A stretch of 64,000 nt of DNA, from positions 124,001 to 188,000 of the forward strand of contig NZ_PJIN01000002.1 of NCBI RefSeq assembly GCF_002929705.1. The letters are read 5' to 3'. Positions 36,601 through 48,325 of the stretch are shown here, piece by piece. A program made the translations under genes and the position numbers. The stretch comes from Arthrobacter sp. N199823 (GTDB lineage Bacteria; Actinomycetota; Actinomycetes; Actinomycetales; Micrococcaceae). How positions within the stretch are numbered: position 1 is the first letter of the stretch; every line of letters starts with the position of its first letter. The notes below the pieces were generated by a model. That model made no database searches and was not told the origin of the DNA. It worked only from the letters and a program-made list of their open reading frames with translations.

Positions 36601-38196
36601 CGCTGCCCACGGCAAACTGTCCGGGGTACCCAGCACAACCACGGGGACAGTTGCAGCATCGAGTTGCATCAAGACGAAGTTCAGCAAGGAGAGCGCGACT
36701 CCGGCTGGACCGCTAATGATGAGGGGTTCGGTACTCAGTGGAACCACGAACGGTAGCGAATGAACGCGGGGTGCCGTGAACCCCGGATCGGGCGGATCAG
36801 CGACGATGTGCGCGGAGCGGGAGCCAAGCCCCACACGGAGGGCAAGCCCTGGGGCGCCAGGACCCGAGCCAGAAATGGGAGCAGAGGCAGCGGTCCGGGC
36901 TGCCGTGGGTGGTACGTTTTGCGAATTCGATGCGTTCAGTACGATCGTGGCGGCGTCGGGAAAAACGCGCTCCGCCCGTTCGGCGTCCCGGACCACGGCA
37001 CGTGCCACGTCATCCCGGAAGGACCTGCGCCGTTTGGAACCACCGAGCAGTGGAACGAGCACTGTCACTGCGCCCATGGCAGCAAAAGCCAGGAACATCA
37101 TGGAACCGGTAAACATGGCCAACGCTGTGCCCATTAGTAAGGGGAGTAGCCCAGTTAGCAGTAGGGCGACGGAAGCGCGGGATGAGCGCGATGTCTGCGG
37201 GATAGCTAGGGGAGCCGTTGCTGAAATGTTCAGCAGTGACACCGGGAACACGTGAGATGCAGACATACTCGCGGCTGAGCCGGCATCAGGGCGACGGTCA
37301 GGGCTAAGGGGAGAAGCAGAGGGAAAAGCAGCGCCGCGGCCGAACGGAGGAGCAGGGGCCCAGCCAAGGTTTGAGTCCAACGGAGCAGCAGCCGCCGGCG
37401 CAGAATTCGCGGGGGAGGAACCCCTCGATCCTGTGCCAGTCGCCCCTGTGCCGGTCGGCCCTGTGCCGGTCGACCCTGAGCCCGTCGCTACTGAGTGCCA
37501 CAACAGGCCGCCGTCTTGGATCTGTCTGGGCAGTCGCAACTCCCACTGAGAGTTTCCACAACTGATCCGCTGCCCAGTTTCTAGAGAGATGGTCCCTTTG
37601 ACTGCATGAGCGCTCGCCGTTGGTCCGTCGGATGTGCTGTGAAGGAGGAAACCGGAGGAGCCGTGGACCGCCGTTAACGTGATGCGCGCAGAACCAATCA
37701 CCAATGTGCCGTGATGTCGGGACAGGGCAGGGTCAGGTAGTTGCAGCCGGCACCGCCCGCGGCCCAGACTGTAGCTTCCACGGCGCAGAGTAAAGATTGT
37801 CCCGGCGGCAGGGCCCGAGCAGACAACCAACAGTGCCACGGAACCGGACGGTACAGATACGGACACGGATGGGACAGATCCCGGCGGCACAGGGCTTGTT
37901 GGTACAGCGCCGGACAGGACAGCACTTGCTGGCTCGGCGGTAGCTGGCGCATCGCCAGCAGGGACAGCGTCCGCCGGCCAAGCAACCACCACAGCGCCAT
38001 TGCACAACGCGGCATGGGCCGGTTGTAAGGTGCCCAGCAGATGCCCGGCAACTGTGAAGACAAAGCCCGGCCATTGCCCGTCTAGTGCCTGCTGCAGAGA
38101 CAATCCAGAACACGTGGCGCCCGGTGGCCACGTGACGCTGAGCTCTACGGGTGCAAACACGCCGGAACCAGCCACCATCGTGATTTCCAGCCGCAT
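33673..38196 (-). CDS. FHA-FtsK/SpoIIIE ATPase, EccC-like (type VII secretion type)
   Basis: A 1507-residue membrane ATPase. An FHA fold lies at about 118-200 (YSLGRGRCRLQLPDPALSRHH, of which LGRG and LSRHH are the phosphopeptide-binding loops). Two membrane spans are at 341-386. The first FtsK domain has an intact Walker A, GGTTGSGKS (Lys732), and Walker B, VIVVDEF. The second module shows only FGTGSEPSRA in place of Walker A. The third is GGPQTGKS (Lys1351). This matches the three-ATPase plan of EccC/YukBA. The start at ATG 38196 has AGGGAGAG six bases upstream; the open frame continues to 38574 but overlaps the divergent glf region. No WXG100 gene is nearby. Confidence 0.88.
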   Translation of the reverse strand: MRLEITMVAGSGVFAPVELSVTWPPGATCSGLSLQQALDGQWPGFVFTVAGHLLGTLQPAHAALCNGAVVVAWPADAVPAGDAPATAEPASAVLSGAVPTSPVPPGSVPSVSVSVPSGSVALLVVCSGPAAGTIFTLRRGSYSLGRGRCRLQLPDPALSRHHGTLVIGSARITLTAVHGSSGFLLHSTSDGPTASAHAVKGTISLETGQRISCGNSQWELRLPRQIQDGGLLWHSVATGSGSTGTGPTGTGATGTGSRGSSPANSAPAAAAPLDSNLGWAPAPPFGRGAAFPSASPLSPDRRPDAGSAASMSASHVFPVSLLNISATAPLAIPQTSRSSRASVALLLTGLLPLLMGTALAMFTGSMMFLAFAAMGAVTVLVPLLGGSKRRRSFRDDVARAVVRDAERAERVFPDAATIVLNASNSQNVPPTAARTAASAPISGSGPGAPGLALRVGLGSRSAHIVADPPDPGFTAPRVHSLPFVVPLSTEPLIISGPAGVALSLLNFVLMQLDAATVPVVVLGTPDSLPWAARFLPHTELAMSAEAAQRALTAMSRTVGAGRPGQEQPGEGPAPPCVLLIVGSVNFSGMQCSPHVRTVHVRMDTAGPAGPSVGPSTQATVQLQIRGPTIVGSFSGQEFTPDGVTPTVFAAHARRRAQSEATQQQESPGSLAINFLPLPDQCTAASQAAAWAACAGGPLLPVLIGQSSRGPTKFSFHHDGPHLLVGGTTGSGKSEFLRALVGSLAASHSPADLQFVFIDFKGGAGLGALEKLPHTSSLVTDLGGHGMDRTLASLRAELHRREAALSAAEVADSYAYRIHSHQLGAGSSHHAMAHLVIVVDEFRVLVDQFPDALAELMRIAAVGRSLGIHLVMATQRPQGAVNADIRANVTSSICLRVQSGFDSVDVIGSSVAANIAVDTPGRAYISRAGGRPEEFQSAVLGLPATGASLLPTVERTDAQEPSSDAPYPAALVAAGGVEAVAALMSQAWINACRLDSTLVAAPAVVAPELPAEVDFAECGDWRAGGESDESDGAVTLGILDLPEQQCLRPLRWHPVHHSHLACFGTGSEPSRAVALVAGRLLAAAADLPEAKQAQAPLLYMLDADASLRDFAASQWVGSYLTTDHLRTAEHLIHRLSDTARNCRHPLVLCITDWGRWITAFRSSPWHEAEERISELVRFGGKNLTLVVGGARELLTAGFMAAIPNRMYLSHGSPAESTMLWPRLPAFAPLPGRAGLDGAINSGGTPELLNHMHVAQLGKLLAPEMDRYLRLPETQLPERQDFAARILRVAPLPDSLPSLHLEKLRALAAASSGISGTGISLVLGWGGDGEDPIHVRLEPGAVLPVVGGPQTGKSSFLRMLAHVNGANWLDALASNSGSMGTGSAGTYSESASFRGTDPAAPRSTRAGQVLLLDNPLSMAADQLHIAGEALTAGAVLIVALPYPGPAVSRLPLEWGLRTTQQGVFLRPQKVNDAELFGVRLDTAGSEPPGRAALIDGVRREWFQFPQPEA

Positions 38197-38395
38197 CGCA
38201 CTCTCCCTAGCGAACCTGCCCAAGCTACCGACCAACCGCCCTCTCACCCCGAGCATAGGAGAGGAACGTGCGGCGGTGGGGTCCGGCGTCGTGCTTTGTG
38301 AGCAATGAACGTAAGGGCGCAGCGTGTGGAGGAAGGAAAGCACGCGGCTGTGACGATAACCACGTATGCAGGGTCCGGAGATAACGGTCAGGTAA

Positions 38396-41658
<3,263 letters not shown>

Positions 41659-41664
41659 CCACAT

Positions 41665-42543
41665 ATGACACAGTCGAACAGCGAGCTGGTCCGCCCGGGA
41701 GTGAGTGGCGGACTGGCAGATGTGGTGCGGGCACGTTTCTTGCTGAAGCTTTTGGTCCGTAAGGAACTGAAAGTCCGGTACCGCGGTTCTGTCTTGGGGA
41801 TCTTGTGGTCCTATGTGAAGCCCGGTGTCCAATTTGTGGTGTTCTATGTTGCGCTCGGTGTCTTTCTGGGCTTGGAGCAAAGTCCGACCAACAAGTCCGG
41901 TTTGCCTAACTACGCGATCTACTTGTTCTCCGGCATTGTTCTGATCAACTTCTTCACGGAAGCCCTGGGTAACGCATCACGATCGATTGTGGGCAATGGA
42001 GGGCTGATCAAGAAGATTTACCTTCCGCGTCAGCTGTTCCCCGTGGCATCTGTTTGGGTATCTGCGGTCCACTTCTTCCCGCAGCTATTGATCCTGCTGG
42101 TGGCGTGTCTGTTTAGTGGCTGGCACCCGTCATTATTGCAAGTGGCTGCAGCGGTAGTGGGCTTCATCATTGTTGCCTTGCTTGCTACCGGACTGGGCCT
42201 GCTCTTCGGCGCAGCCAACGTGTACTTCAGGGACTCGGAAAACTTTGTCGACATGCTCCTCATGGTTGCCACCTGGGCTTCGCCGGTCATGTACTCCTGG
42301 ACCATGGTGCAGGCCAAGCTGGGTGAAGCCTGGTTCTTCATTTACCAGTTGAACCCCATAACGGTTGCTGTAGAGACTTTCCACTATGCGTTCTGGTTGC
42401 CGACTACTGACGGTTCAGCCGGGATCCCGCCCAATCTCTTGTCCATCTGGATTCCGGTGGCAGTGGTAATCTCCGCCGCTGTTCTGCTCTGGGGACAACT
42501 GACTTTTCGTCGGCTCGAAGGCCGATTTGCGCAGGAGCTCTAA
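41665..42543 (+). CDS. wzm: Polysaccharide ABC exporter permease (Wzm type)
   Basis: A 292-residue ABC-2 family permease with about six spans that exports lipid-linked glycan. The N-terminal RKELKVRYRGSVLGILWSYVKP segment is the usual interface helix, and the LINFFTEALGNASRSIVGNGGLIKKIYLPRQLFP stretch (quoted only to position 20 in function: LINFF to GNGG) is typical of TagG/RfbA-like permeases. It begins six bases after the transferase gene, and its ATPase follows with one base between. Its linkage to glf suggests that galactofuranan is the cargo. Confidence 0.88.
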   Translation: MTQSNSELVRPGVSGGLADVVRARFLLKLLVRKELKVRYRGSVLGILWSYVKPGVQFVVFYVALGVFLGLEQSPTNKSGLPNYAIYLFSGIVLINFFTEALGNASRSIVGNGGLIKKIYLPRQLFPVASVWVSAVHFFPQLLILLVACLFSGWHPSLLQVAAAVVGFIIVALLATGLGLLFGAANVYFRDSENFVDMLLMVATWASPVMYSWTMVQAKLGEAWFFIYQLNPITVAVETFHYAFWLPTTDGSAGIPPNLLSIWIPVAVVISAAVLLWGQLTFRRLEGRFAQEL

Positions 42544-42544
42544 C

Positions 42545-43273
42545 ATGACCACAGCAATCGAAGTCAAGGGCATTAACAAGCAGTTCGTTTTGCGCCGATC
42601 ACGTTCCATCAAGGAAGCGTTTGTGTGGTTGATTCAGGGCCGCAAGGGTGACCTATCAGAAAAGTTCCATGCCCTCAAGGGGGTAGATCTGGAAGTCAAG
42701 CAGGGTGAAACTGTTGCGCTTCTTGGTTTCAATGGTTCCGGCAAGTCCACCTTGCTGAAGCACATTTCTGGCGTGATGATCCCTGACAGCGGAACGGTGC
42801 GGACACGTGGCCGGGTGGCCGGTCTGATTGAGGTTGGCGCCGGATTTCATCATGATCTTTCCGGACGCGATAACGTATTCCTCAACGGTGCCATCTTGGG
42901 CATGACCGAAGATCAGATTAACGAGCGCTTCCAGTCCATTGTGGACTTCGCCGAAATTGGTCAGTTCATTGATACAGAAGTGAAATTCTATTCTTCTGGG
43001 ATGTACCTGCGTCTGGCCTTCTCAGTAGCTGTGCACACGGACCCCGAGGTCTTCCTCGTGGATGAGATTCTGGCCGTGGGCGATGAGCCATTCCAGAAGA
43101 AGTGCATCGCCAAGATTCAAGAGCTGGCCGCCGAAGGTAAAACACTTGTTGTCGTCAGCCACGATCTGGACCTTGTGTCACGGATCTGCAGTCGGGGAGT
43201 ATTGCTCGACCACGGTGAAGTCCGTTTTGACGGTCCCATTGACGATGCTGTTACAAAGATGCGCGGTCAGTGA
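42545..43273 (+). CDS. wzt: Polysaccharide ABC exporter ATPase (Wzt type, short)
   Basis: A 242-residue ATPase pairing with the permease just upstream. Walker A is LLGFNGSGKSTLLK, the signature region is FYSSGMYLRLAFS, Walker B is VFLVDEILAVGD, and the H-loop is VSHDL. It lacks the C-terminal carbohydrate-binding domain seen in long Wzt proteins, so chain-end recognition by this subunit is unlikely. ATG 42545 has AGGAG seven bases upstream, within the end of wzm; a TTG at 42527 is rejected. It overlaps the acyltransferase gene by four bases. Confidence 0.9.
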   Translation: MTTAIEVKGINKQFVLRRSRSIKEAFVWLIQGRKGDLSEKFHALKGVDLEVKQGETVALLGFNGSGKSTLLKHISGVMIPDSGTVRTRGRVAGLIEVGAGFHHDLSGRDNVFLNGAILGMTEDQINERFQSIVDFAEIGQFIDTEVKFYSSGMYLRLAFSVAVHTDPEVFLVDEILAVGDEPFQKKCIAKIQELAAEGKTLVVVSHDLDLVSRICSRGVLLDHGEVRFDGPIDDAVTKMRGQ

Positions 43274-45348
43274 AGCAGGAGCCACTGACTCCGGTCCGGA
43301 TCAAACGCCTTGATCTTCAGGGGCTGCGAACCTTGGCGGTCGGGCTTGTCATCATTTACCACCTGTTCCCAGGTAAATTGCCCGGGGGATTTATTGGTGT
43401 TGACATTTTCTTGGTCATTTCCGGATACCTGATCGTAGCATCGCTGGTTCGGGAGCTAGCCAAAACCGGGACCGTGAAGTTAGGGACGTTTTACGCTTGA
43501 CGGATTCGGCGTCTACTTCCGGCCAGTACAGTGGTGTTGCTCAGCGTCATGGTGGCCTCCGTCCTCGTGCTGCCGCAAAGCCGTTGGCAAGAGGTGGCAC
43601 GCGATGTAGTTGCCTCGGCCTTGCAAGTTCAAAACTGGAATCAGGCCTTTGGGTCAACCAGCTATGAGTCTGCCGGAGAGCTGGTCTCACCCGTGCAGCA
43701 CTTTTGGTCACTCGCAGTGGAAGAACAGTTTTATTTGCTCATCCCGTTAGTGCTGATCTTGGCAGTGGCGTGTGGACGCAAAATTAGACTTGATGCCAAG
43801 AGCTCTGCTCTATGGTTTTTGCTCGTTCTTTCAGCAGCATCCTTTGTTCATTCGGTAGTTTTCTCGTTCCAGAACCACGACATCGCCTATTTTGCCACCA
43901 CAACACGCATGTGGGAATTGGCATTGGGCGGACTCACAGCCCTGGCCTTTTCCTCACTGCGGCTTAGCTCCCTTGCGCAGGTGGTGGCAGGGTGGCTCGG
44001 CGTGGCCATGGTGCTTGTCAGCGCCGTGTCCTTCCAGACAACCATGGCTTTCCCCGGCTACATCGCCTTGTTGCCAGTGGTTGGAACCGTGCTGATCATC
44101 GTAGCGGGGGCTCCTGCTAGGAGCGGCCACGACCTTAGTCGATTCGGCTTCTCCCGTGTTCTGAGCTTGCGGCCCTTGACCTATCTTGGGGATATTTCCT
44201 ACTCGTTGTATCTCTGGCATTGGCCCGTCATTGTTTTCTATATCTTGCTCAAGGGTCACCAGCCGGGCGTTGTTGGTGGTGCCAGTATTCTGGCGCTCAG
44301 CCTGGTGCTCGCATCTCTCAGCTACCACGTGATCGAACAACGCTTCCGGTTTGGCAAGCCCACAATTCAAGCTGGAGGACGGAGATTCCGTCCTCGGGTA
44401 GGGAACCGATCGGCCTACGGTTTGGCGGCGTGCTTCATTGTGGTGAGCTGTATAAGTGCTGCCGGGCCGTGGTCTGTGGTCCAGATGAAATTGGTTCAGG
44501 CTGTCTCAGAGACGGCGTCCCCGGACTATCCGGGCGCCATGGCCTTTGATACGGACAAGCCAGTGAAGGTTCCCTCGGGGATCCCTATCAGCCCTGATCC
44601 GGCAATTGCCATGAAGGATATGTCCCGAACTTACAAGGACGGGTGTGCTGTCTACGATCCGGCAAAGATTGCTGATTCGCAGTGCAGATATGGAGACCTC
44701 GGGGGCTCCAAATCGATGGTCTTGGTTGGCGACTCGCATGCGGGTCAGTTCTTGGACCCGCTGGATGCCATGGGCAGGAAGCACGGGTGGAAAGTTCGCG
44801 CCATGGTACGCAACGGCTGCCCATTCAGTGCGGCGCCGGCATCAAGCGCCACCGTCACGTACTCCAACTGTTCGAGCCAGAATGCAGTTTCCCTCAAAAA
44901 GATTCTTAAGCAAAAACCTGATCGGGTGATCATCTCGGGCATGACGCCTTACGGCTACAAGAAATCTCTGAAATGGGGGTGGGCAAGTGACGCTGTTTTG
45001 GTTGAAGGATATATCCAGATGCTCCGGCCGCTTCAGGATGCTGGAATCAAAGTCAGTGTTATCGCAGACATGCCCTACCCGGAAATCTCAATTCCCGATT
45101 GCGTGGAGCAGAAAGGCGCCGGCGCGGCGGAGTGCGTGACGACCCGGAAAAACCTCAAAGATCCCTTACTGACCGCGGCAGTGGAAGTGGGGAACGTCCA
45201 GACTATTGACCTTACGTCTCATCTTTGCAAGAACGATTCTTGCCCACCGGTGATCGGCAACGTCCTAGTGTTCCGAGACAATCACATGACCACAACCTTT
45301 GCGAAGACATTGGAAGACCCACTGGCACGGGCCCTGGGTCTGCTGTAG
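43270..45348 (+). pseudogene. Acyltransferase-3/SGNH fusion (OafA type) interrupted by an in-frame TGA
   Basis: The full frame would give 692 residues. An acyltransferase-3 membrane domain (about 1-370, RLDLQGLRTLAVGLVIIYH at the start) is joined to a periplasmic SGNH domain with VGDSHAGQF and a late DNHMTTTF. Such proteins O-acetylate surface glycans. Codon 77 is TGA (43498-43500) within FYA-stop-RIRRLLPA, where the family normally has Arg; CGA to TGA is a single change. The frame is otherwise open on both sides. GTG at 43531 could restart, but it has no ribosome site and would lose the first spans. GTG 43270 overlaps the wzt stop. Confidence 0.82.
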
Positions 45349-45781
45349 ACCCTTGGGCGTCTTGGGCTGAGACGATTTCATCGACCCTGCTTGGCGGGCT
45401 CACACTTTAGGTCGAAGGTGCGGACCGGAGCGGTGTCATTTCCCTCCATCTGGGGATACTCCGTTGATTCGAGACGAAGGCAGGTCATTGACAGTCAGAC
45501 CTGCGGCCGAACACCTAGCTGCGAGAGCTAAACGACATAGGCCCGGGTCCCAGTAGAGTAGTAAACCGGGCCATATTAGTAATGAGATGGCTATTGCTTG
45601 CCTAAACTAGCGTGTGATCTTGCTCCCTCCTTCACTTATGTTGGATAGTTGCTAGTGCACGGGGCTTATTCAGGGGATCATGGTGTCGGCGTGGGCTTGA
45701 GCCGTGAGTTTGAGAGCAGTCAAAGACTGGGGTCCTGTTGGCGGTTTTGATCACATATGAAAGTGCCGATCAATAAATCCC

Positions 45782-45787
45782 TATAAT
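45782..45787 (+). promoter_or_regulatory. Perfect TATAAT -10 for the uronate operon
   Basis: TATAAT is an exact consensus -10. No clear -35 lies 16-18 bases upstream. Transcription would start near 45794, giving a leader of about 67 bases before the GTG at 45861. Confidence 0.5.
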
Positions 45788-45802
45788 CTAGTACCTAAGC
45801 CC

Positions 45803-45829
45803 TGACTTCGACTGTCCAGCTCGAAGTCA
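45803..45829 (+). promoter_or_regulatory. Leader hairpin before the dehydrogenase gene
   Basis: TGACTTCGA (45803-45811) and TCGAAGTCA (45821-45829) form a perfect 9-bp stem with a 9-base loop. It lies in the predicted leader, about 10 bases after the transcription start and 31 bases before the GTG. It could act as an operator, a stabilising 5' hairpin or an attenuator. Confidence 0.5.
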
Positions 45830-45860
45830 TCAATGCGCGAAAGAAGAAGGCTACAAAAAC

Positions 45861-47150
45861 GTGAAGATCGCTGTCATCGCCCTCGGTAAAATCGGCCTCC
45901 CTCTGGCTGTTCAGTTTGCTTCCAAAGGCCACGAGGTTGTGGGCGTCGACGTCAACCAAACTGTGGTTGACTTGGTCAACGCCGGCCAGGAACCATTCCC
46001 CGGTGAGGCGCACTTGCAGGAGAAACTCTCTGAGCTGGTGCCGTCTGGCAAGCTCCGCGCCACGACTGACTATGCTCAGGCTGTTCCCGATGCCGACGCG
46101 GTGGTGCTTGTGGTGCCGTTGTTCGTTGACAAAGATGCCAACCCAGACTTCGGTTGGATGGATACAGCCACTGCCGAGCTGGCTCGCCACCTCACCCCAA
46201 ACACCTTGGTTGCCTACGAGACCACCCTCCCCGTGGGAACTACGCGTACACGCTGGAAGCCGGCCCTTGAAGCTGGCTCCGGTCTGGTTGAAGGTACGGA
46301 CTTCCACTTGGTGTTCTCGCCTGAGCGAGTTCTCACCGGTCGTGTTTTTGAAGATCTGCGCAAATACCCCAAGCTCATTGGTGGCCTTTCCGAAGCTGGG
46401 GCTGCCAAGGCCGTGGAATTCTACGAGTCTGTCTTGGACTTCGATGAGCGCCCCGATCTGAATCGCGCCAACGGTGTCTGGGACTTGGGCTCTGCCGAAG
46501 CATCAGAGCTCGCCAAGCTCGCTGAGACGACCTACCGCGATGTGAACATTGGCTTGGCCAACCAATTTGCTCGTTTCGCTGCAAAGACCGGCATTGATAT
46601 TTACCAGGTCATTGCGGCTTCTAATTCCCAGCCATTCAGCCACATCCACCAGCCCGGCATCGCCGTTGGCGGGCACTGCATCCCCGTTTACCCGCGGTTG
46701 TACCTGTGGAACGATCCGGAAGCCACTGTTGTACGAGCCGCCCGCGCCGCTAACGCTGATATGCCTGACTACACCATTGGGCTGCTTGAAGGTGCCTATG
46801 GAGCCCTGACTGGTGCACGCGTCGTCGTTCTTGGTGCTGCCTACCGCGGGGGAGTCAAGGAGACTGCGTTCTCCGGAGTGTTCGACGCCGTTGAAGCCAT
46901 CAACCGCCGTGGAGGCACGGCCCTGGTTCATGACCCCATGTACACGGATGCCGAACTGACCCGTCTCGGCTTTGTCCCGTACCACTTGGGTGAGGCAGTG
47001 GATGCTGCAGTCGTACAGGCGGACCACAGCGAATACCGTGAACTGGCACCGTCGGATTTGCCCGGTGTGAAGGCGTTCATCGATGGCCGTCGCGTCAGCG
47101 CCGCCGAGAAGTGGGATCGTGTCATCTACCGTGTCATTGGCAAGGCGTAA
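45861..47150 (+). CDS. UDP-N-acetyl-hexosamine 6-dehydrogenase (WbpA/WecC family)
   Basis: A 429-residue NAD-dependent enzyme that oxidises C6 of UDP-GlcNAc or UDP-ManNAc to the uronic acid. The NAD fold opens with MKIAVIALGKIGLPLAVQFA; the catalytic cysteine is Cys273 in GGHCIPVYP; FSPERVLTG and the central LAETTYRDVNIGLANQFA helix are also present. Because the next pathway genes are of the WbpB/E/D kind, the substrate is most likely UDP-GlcNAc (WbpA). The start is GTG, and the leader carries a hairpin. A GT4 gene follows after seven bases. Confidence 0.9.
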   Translation: MKIAVIALGKIGLPLAVQFASKGHEVVGVDVNQTVVDLVNAGQEPFPGEAHLQEKLSELVPSGKLRATTDYAQAVPDADAVVLVVPLFVDKDANPDFGWMDTATAELARHLTPNTLVAYETTLPVGTTRTRWKPALEAGSGLVEGTDFHLVFSPERVLTGRVFEDLRKYPKLIGGLSEAGAAKAVEFYESVLDFDERPDLNRANGVWDLGSAEASELAKLAETTYRDVNIGLANQFARFAAKTGIDIYQVIAASNSQPFSHIHQPGIAVGGHCIPVYPRLYLWNDPEATVVRAARAANADMPDYTIGLLEGAYGALTGARVVVLGAAYRGGVKETAFSGVFDAVEAINRRGGTALVHDPMYTDAELTRLGFVPYHLGEAVDAAVVQADHSEYRELAPSDLPGVKAFIDGRRVSAAEKWDRVIYRVIGKA

Positions 47151-47157
47151 CTGAGAC

Positions 47158-48261
47158 ATGCGTGTTGTTGTCATCACCACATGGTTTCCGGATGCCCAGG
47201 CGCCGTCGACGGCACCCTTTGCACTAAACCATGTCCGAGCCATCGCCGCCCAGCATGATGTGAAGGTTGTTCACATCATGCTGGGCCGCAGCGGCGGTGT
47301 GGTAGTGGAAGACTTTGAGGGCATTTCGGTAACCCGGATTCCACTCTCCCCCAAACGTCCATGGAGCTACGCTGTAGTGCTTGGCCACCTCAGGCAGGCG
47401 CTCAAACAGGCCGACATCCTGCACACTATGGCGTTCACCTCGGCCGCGGTGGCTGCGCCCGCGGCCCTGGGCCGGCGCAAAACCTGGGTGCACACAGAGC
47501 ACTGGAGCGGGGTCAACAATCCTGCAAGCGTCTCCAAGGCCTGGGTTGTCATGTCCTGGTTGCGGTATTTGCTCCGTCTGCCCCATGCCGTGACAGCAGT
47601 CAGTGAAGCGCAGGCCGTGGGCCTGCGCCGATTCAGCCGGGGCGGCGCCGTTTACGTTGTTCCAAACGTTGTTACCAAAGTGGGCGAGCCTGCCCATCGC
47701 ACCGGCGGCAATTCCGGGCGGGTGGAAGTAGTGTCCGTCGGGGGGCTGAATGCTGGCAAGAGGCCCGGGCTGGCTGTTGAGGCCCTTCACCTGTTGCGCA
47801 ATCAAGGACTGGACGCCTCACTCACATGGGTGGGCGATGGGCCCCTGCGGGGAGAGGTTGAACAACAGATTGACCGGTTGGGACTCGGAGGCCATGTGAC
47901 AGTTACGGGCATGGTCCCGCCGACACAGGTAGCCGATCACCTGCGCTGGGCAGACATTTTCCTGCTGCCCACAGCCCATGAGACTTTTTGCATGGCCGCG
48001 GCCGAGAGCGTCGCCATGGGCGTGCCGGTGGTCATCACCGATCTGCCTGCAGTGCGGGATTTTCTCACCGCGGAGAACAGTGTGCTGGTTTCCGGGGAAA
48101 GCGCGCAGGACTTCTGTGCAGGCGTCTGCGCGGCCGTTGACAAGTTCTCCACGGTGTCCGCGGCCGCCATTTCCGGGACGTTGCCCACGCGATTCACGCC
48201 GGAAAATGTTGCCAGCCAGTTCACGCAGATCTACGACCGTGTGCGGGGCGGCGCAGGATAG
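47158..48261 (+). CDS. Glycosyltransferase, family 4 type
   Basis: A 367-residue GT-B transferase, cytoplasmic or peripheral. The C-terminal Rossmann domain shows VVSVGGLNAGKRPGLAVEAL, WVGDGPLRGEVEQQ and HLRWADIFLLPTAHETFCMA with ES in AAESVAMGVPVV, the usual nucleotide-sugar E-x7-E region. The N-terminal half contains the WVHTEHWSGVNNP acceptor-side stretch. It starts seven bases after the dehydrogenase gene. Donor and acceptor are unknown; it should add one sugar of the repeat unit. Confidence 0.85.
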   Translation: MRVVVITTWFPDAQAPSTAPFALNHVRAIAAQHDVKVVHIMLGRSGGVVVEDFEGISVTRIPLSPKRPWSYAVVLGHLRQALKQADILHTMAFTSAAVAAPAALGRRKTWVHTEHWSGVNNPASVSKAWVVMSWLRYLLRLPHAVTAVSEAQAVGLRRFSRGGAVYVVPNVVTKVGEPAHRTGGNSGRVEVVSVGGLNAGKRPGLAVEALHLLRNQGLDASLTWVGDGPLRGEVEQQIDRLGLGGHVTVTGMVPPTQVADHLRWADIFLLPTAHETFCMAAAESVAMGVPVVITDLPAVRDFLTAENSVLVSGESAQDFCAGVCAAVDKFSTVSAAAISGTLPTRFTPENVASQFTQIYDRVRGGAG

Positions 48262-48325
48262 CTGAGATAATGACACAAGAACTTTCGTTTTACGGAACCA
48301 TTGCTCATCGAGAGGAACTCACTGC

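Larger units (their letters stand above)
45349..45860. other. 512-bp intergenic gap between the galactan and diacetamido-uronate gene sets
   Basis: No gene was found. Two inverted repeats with 7-bp arms lie at 45480-45504 and 45540-45572. The base composition is richer in A and T than the flanks, and the 3' end carries a promoter and leader hairpin (45782-45829). The short open frames here lack ribosome sites and family motifs. The gap may be a junction between two independently acquired gene blocks. Confidence 0.6.

Noticed and set aside
43531-45348. An independent shorter acyltransferase gene starting at GTG 43531
   Set aside because: It lacks a ribosome site and the first membrane spans; it is in frame with the upstream piece, so one broken gene explains both.
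45225-45410. Short plus and minus open frames around the end of the acyltransferase gene
   Set aside because: They are out of frame overlaps of the SGNH domain without motifs or ribosome sites.
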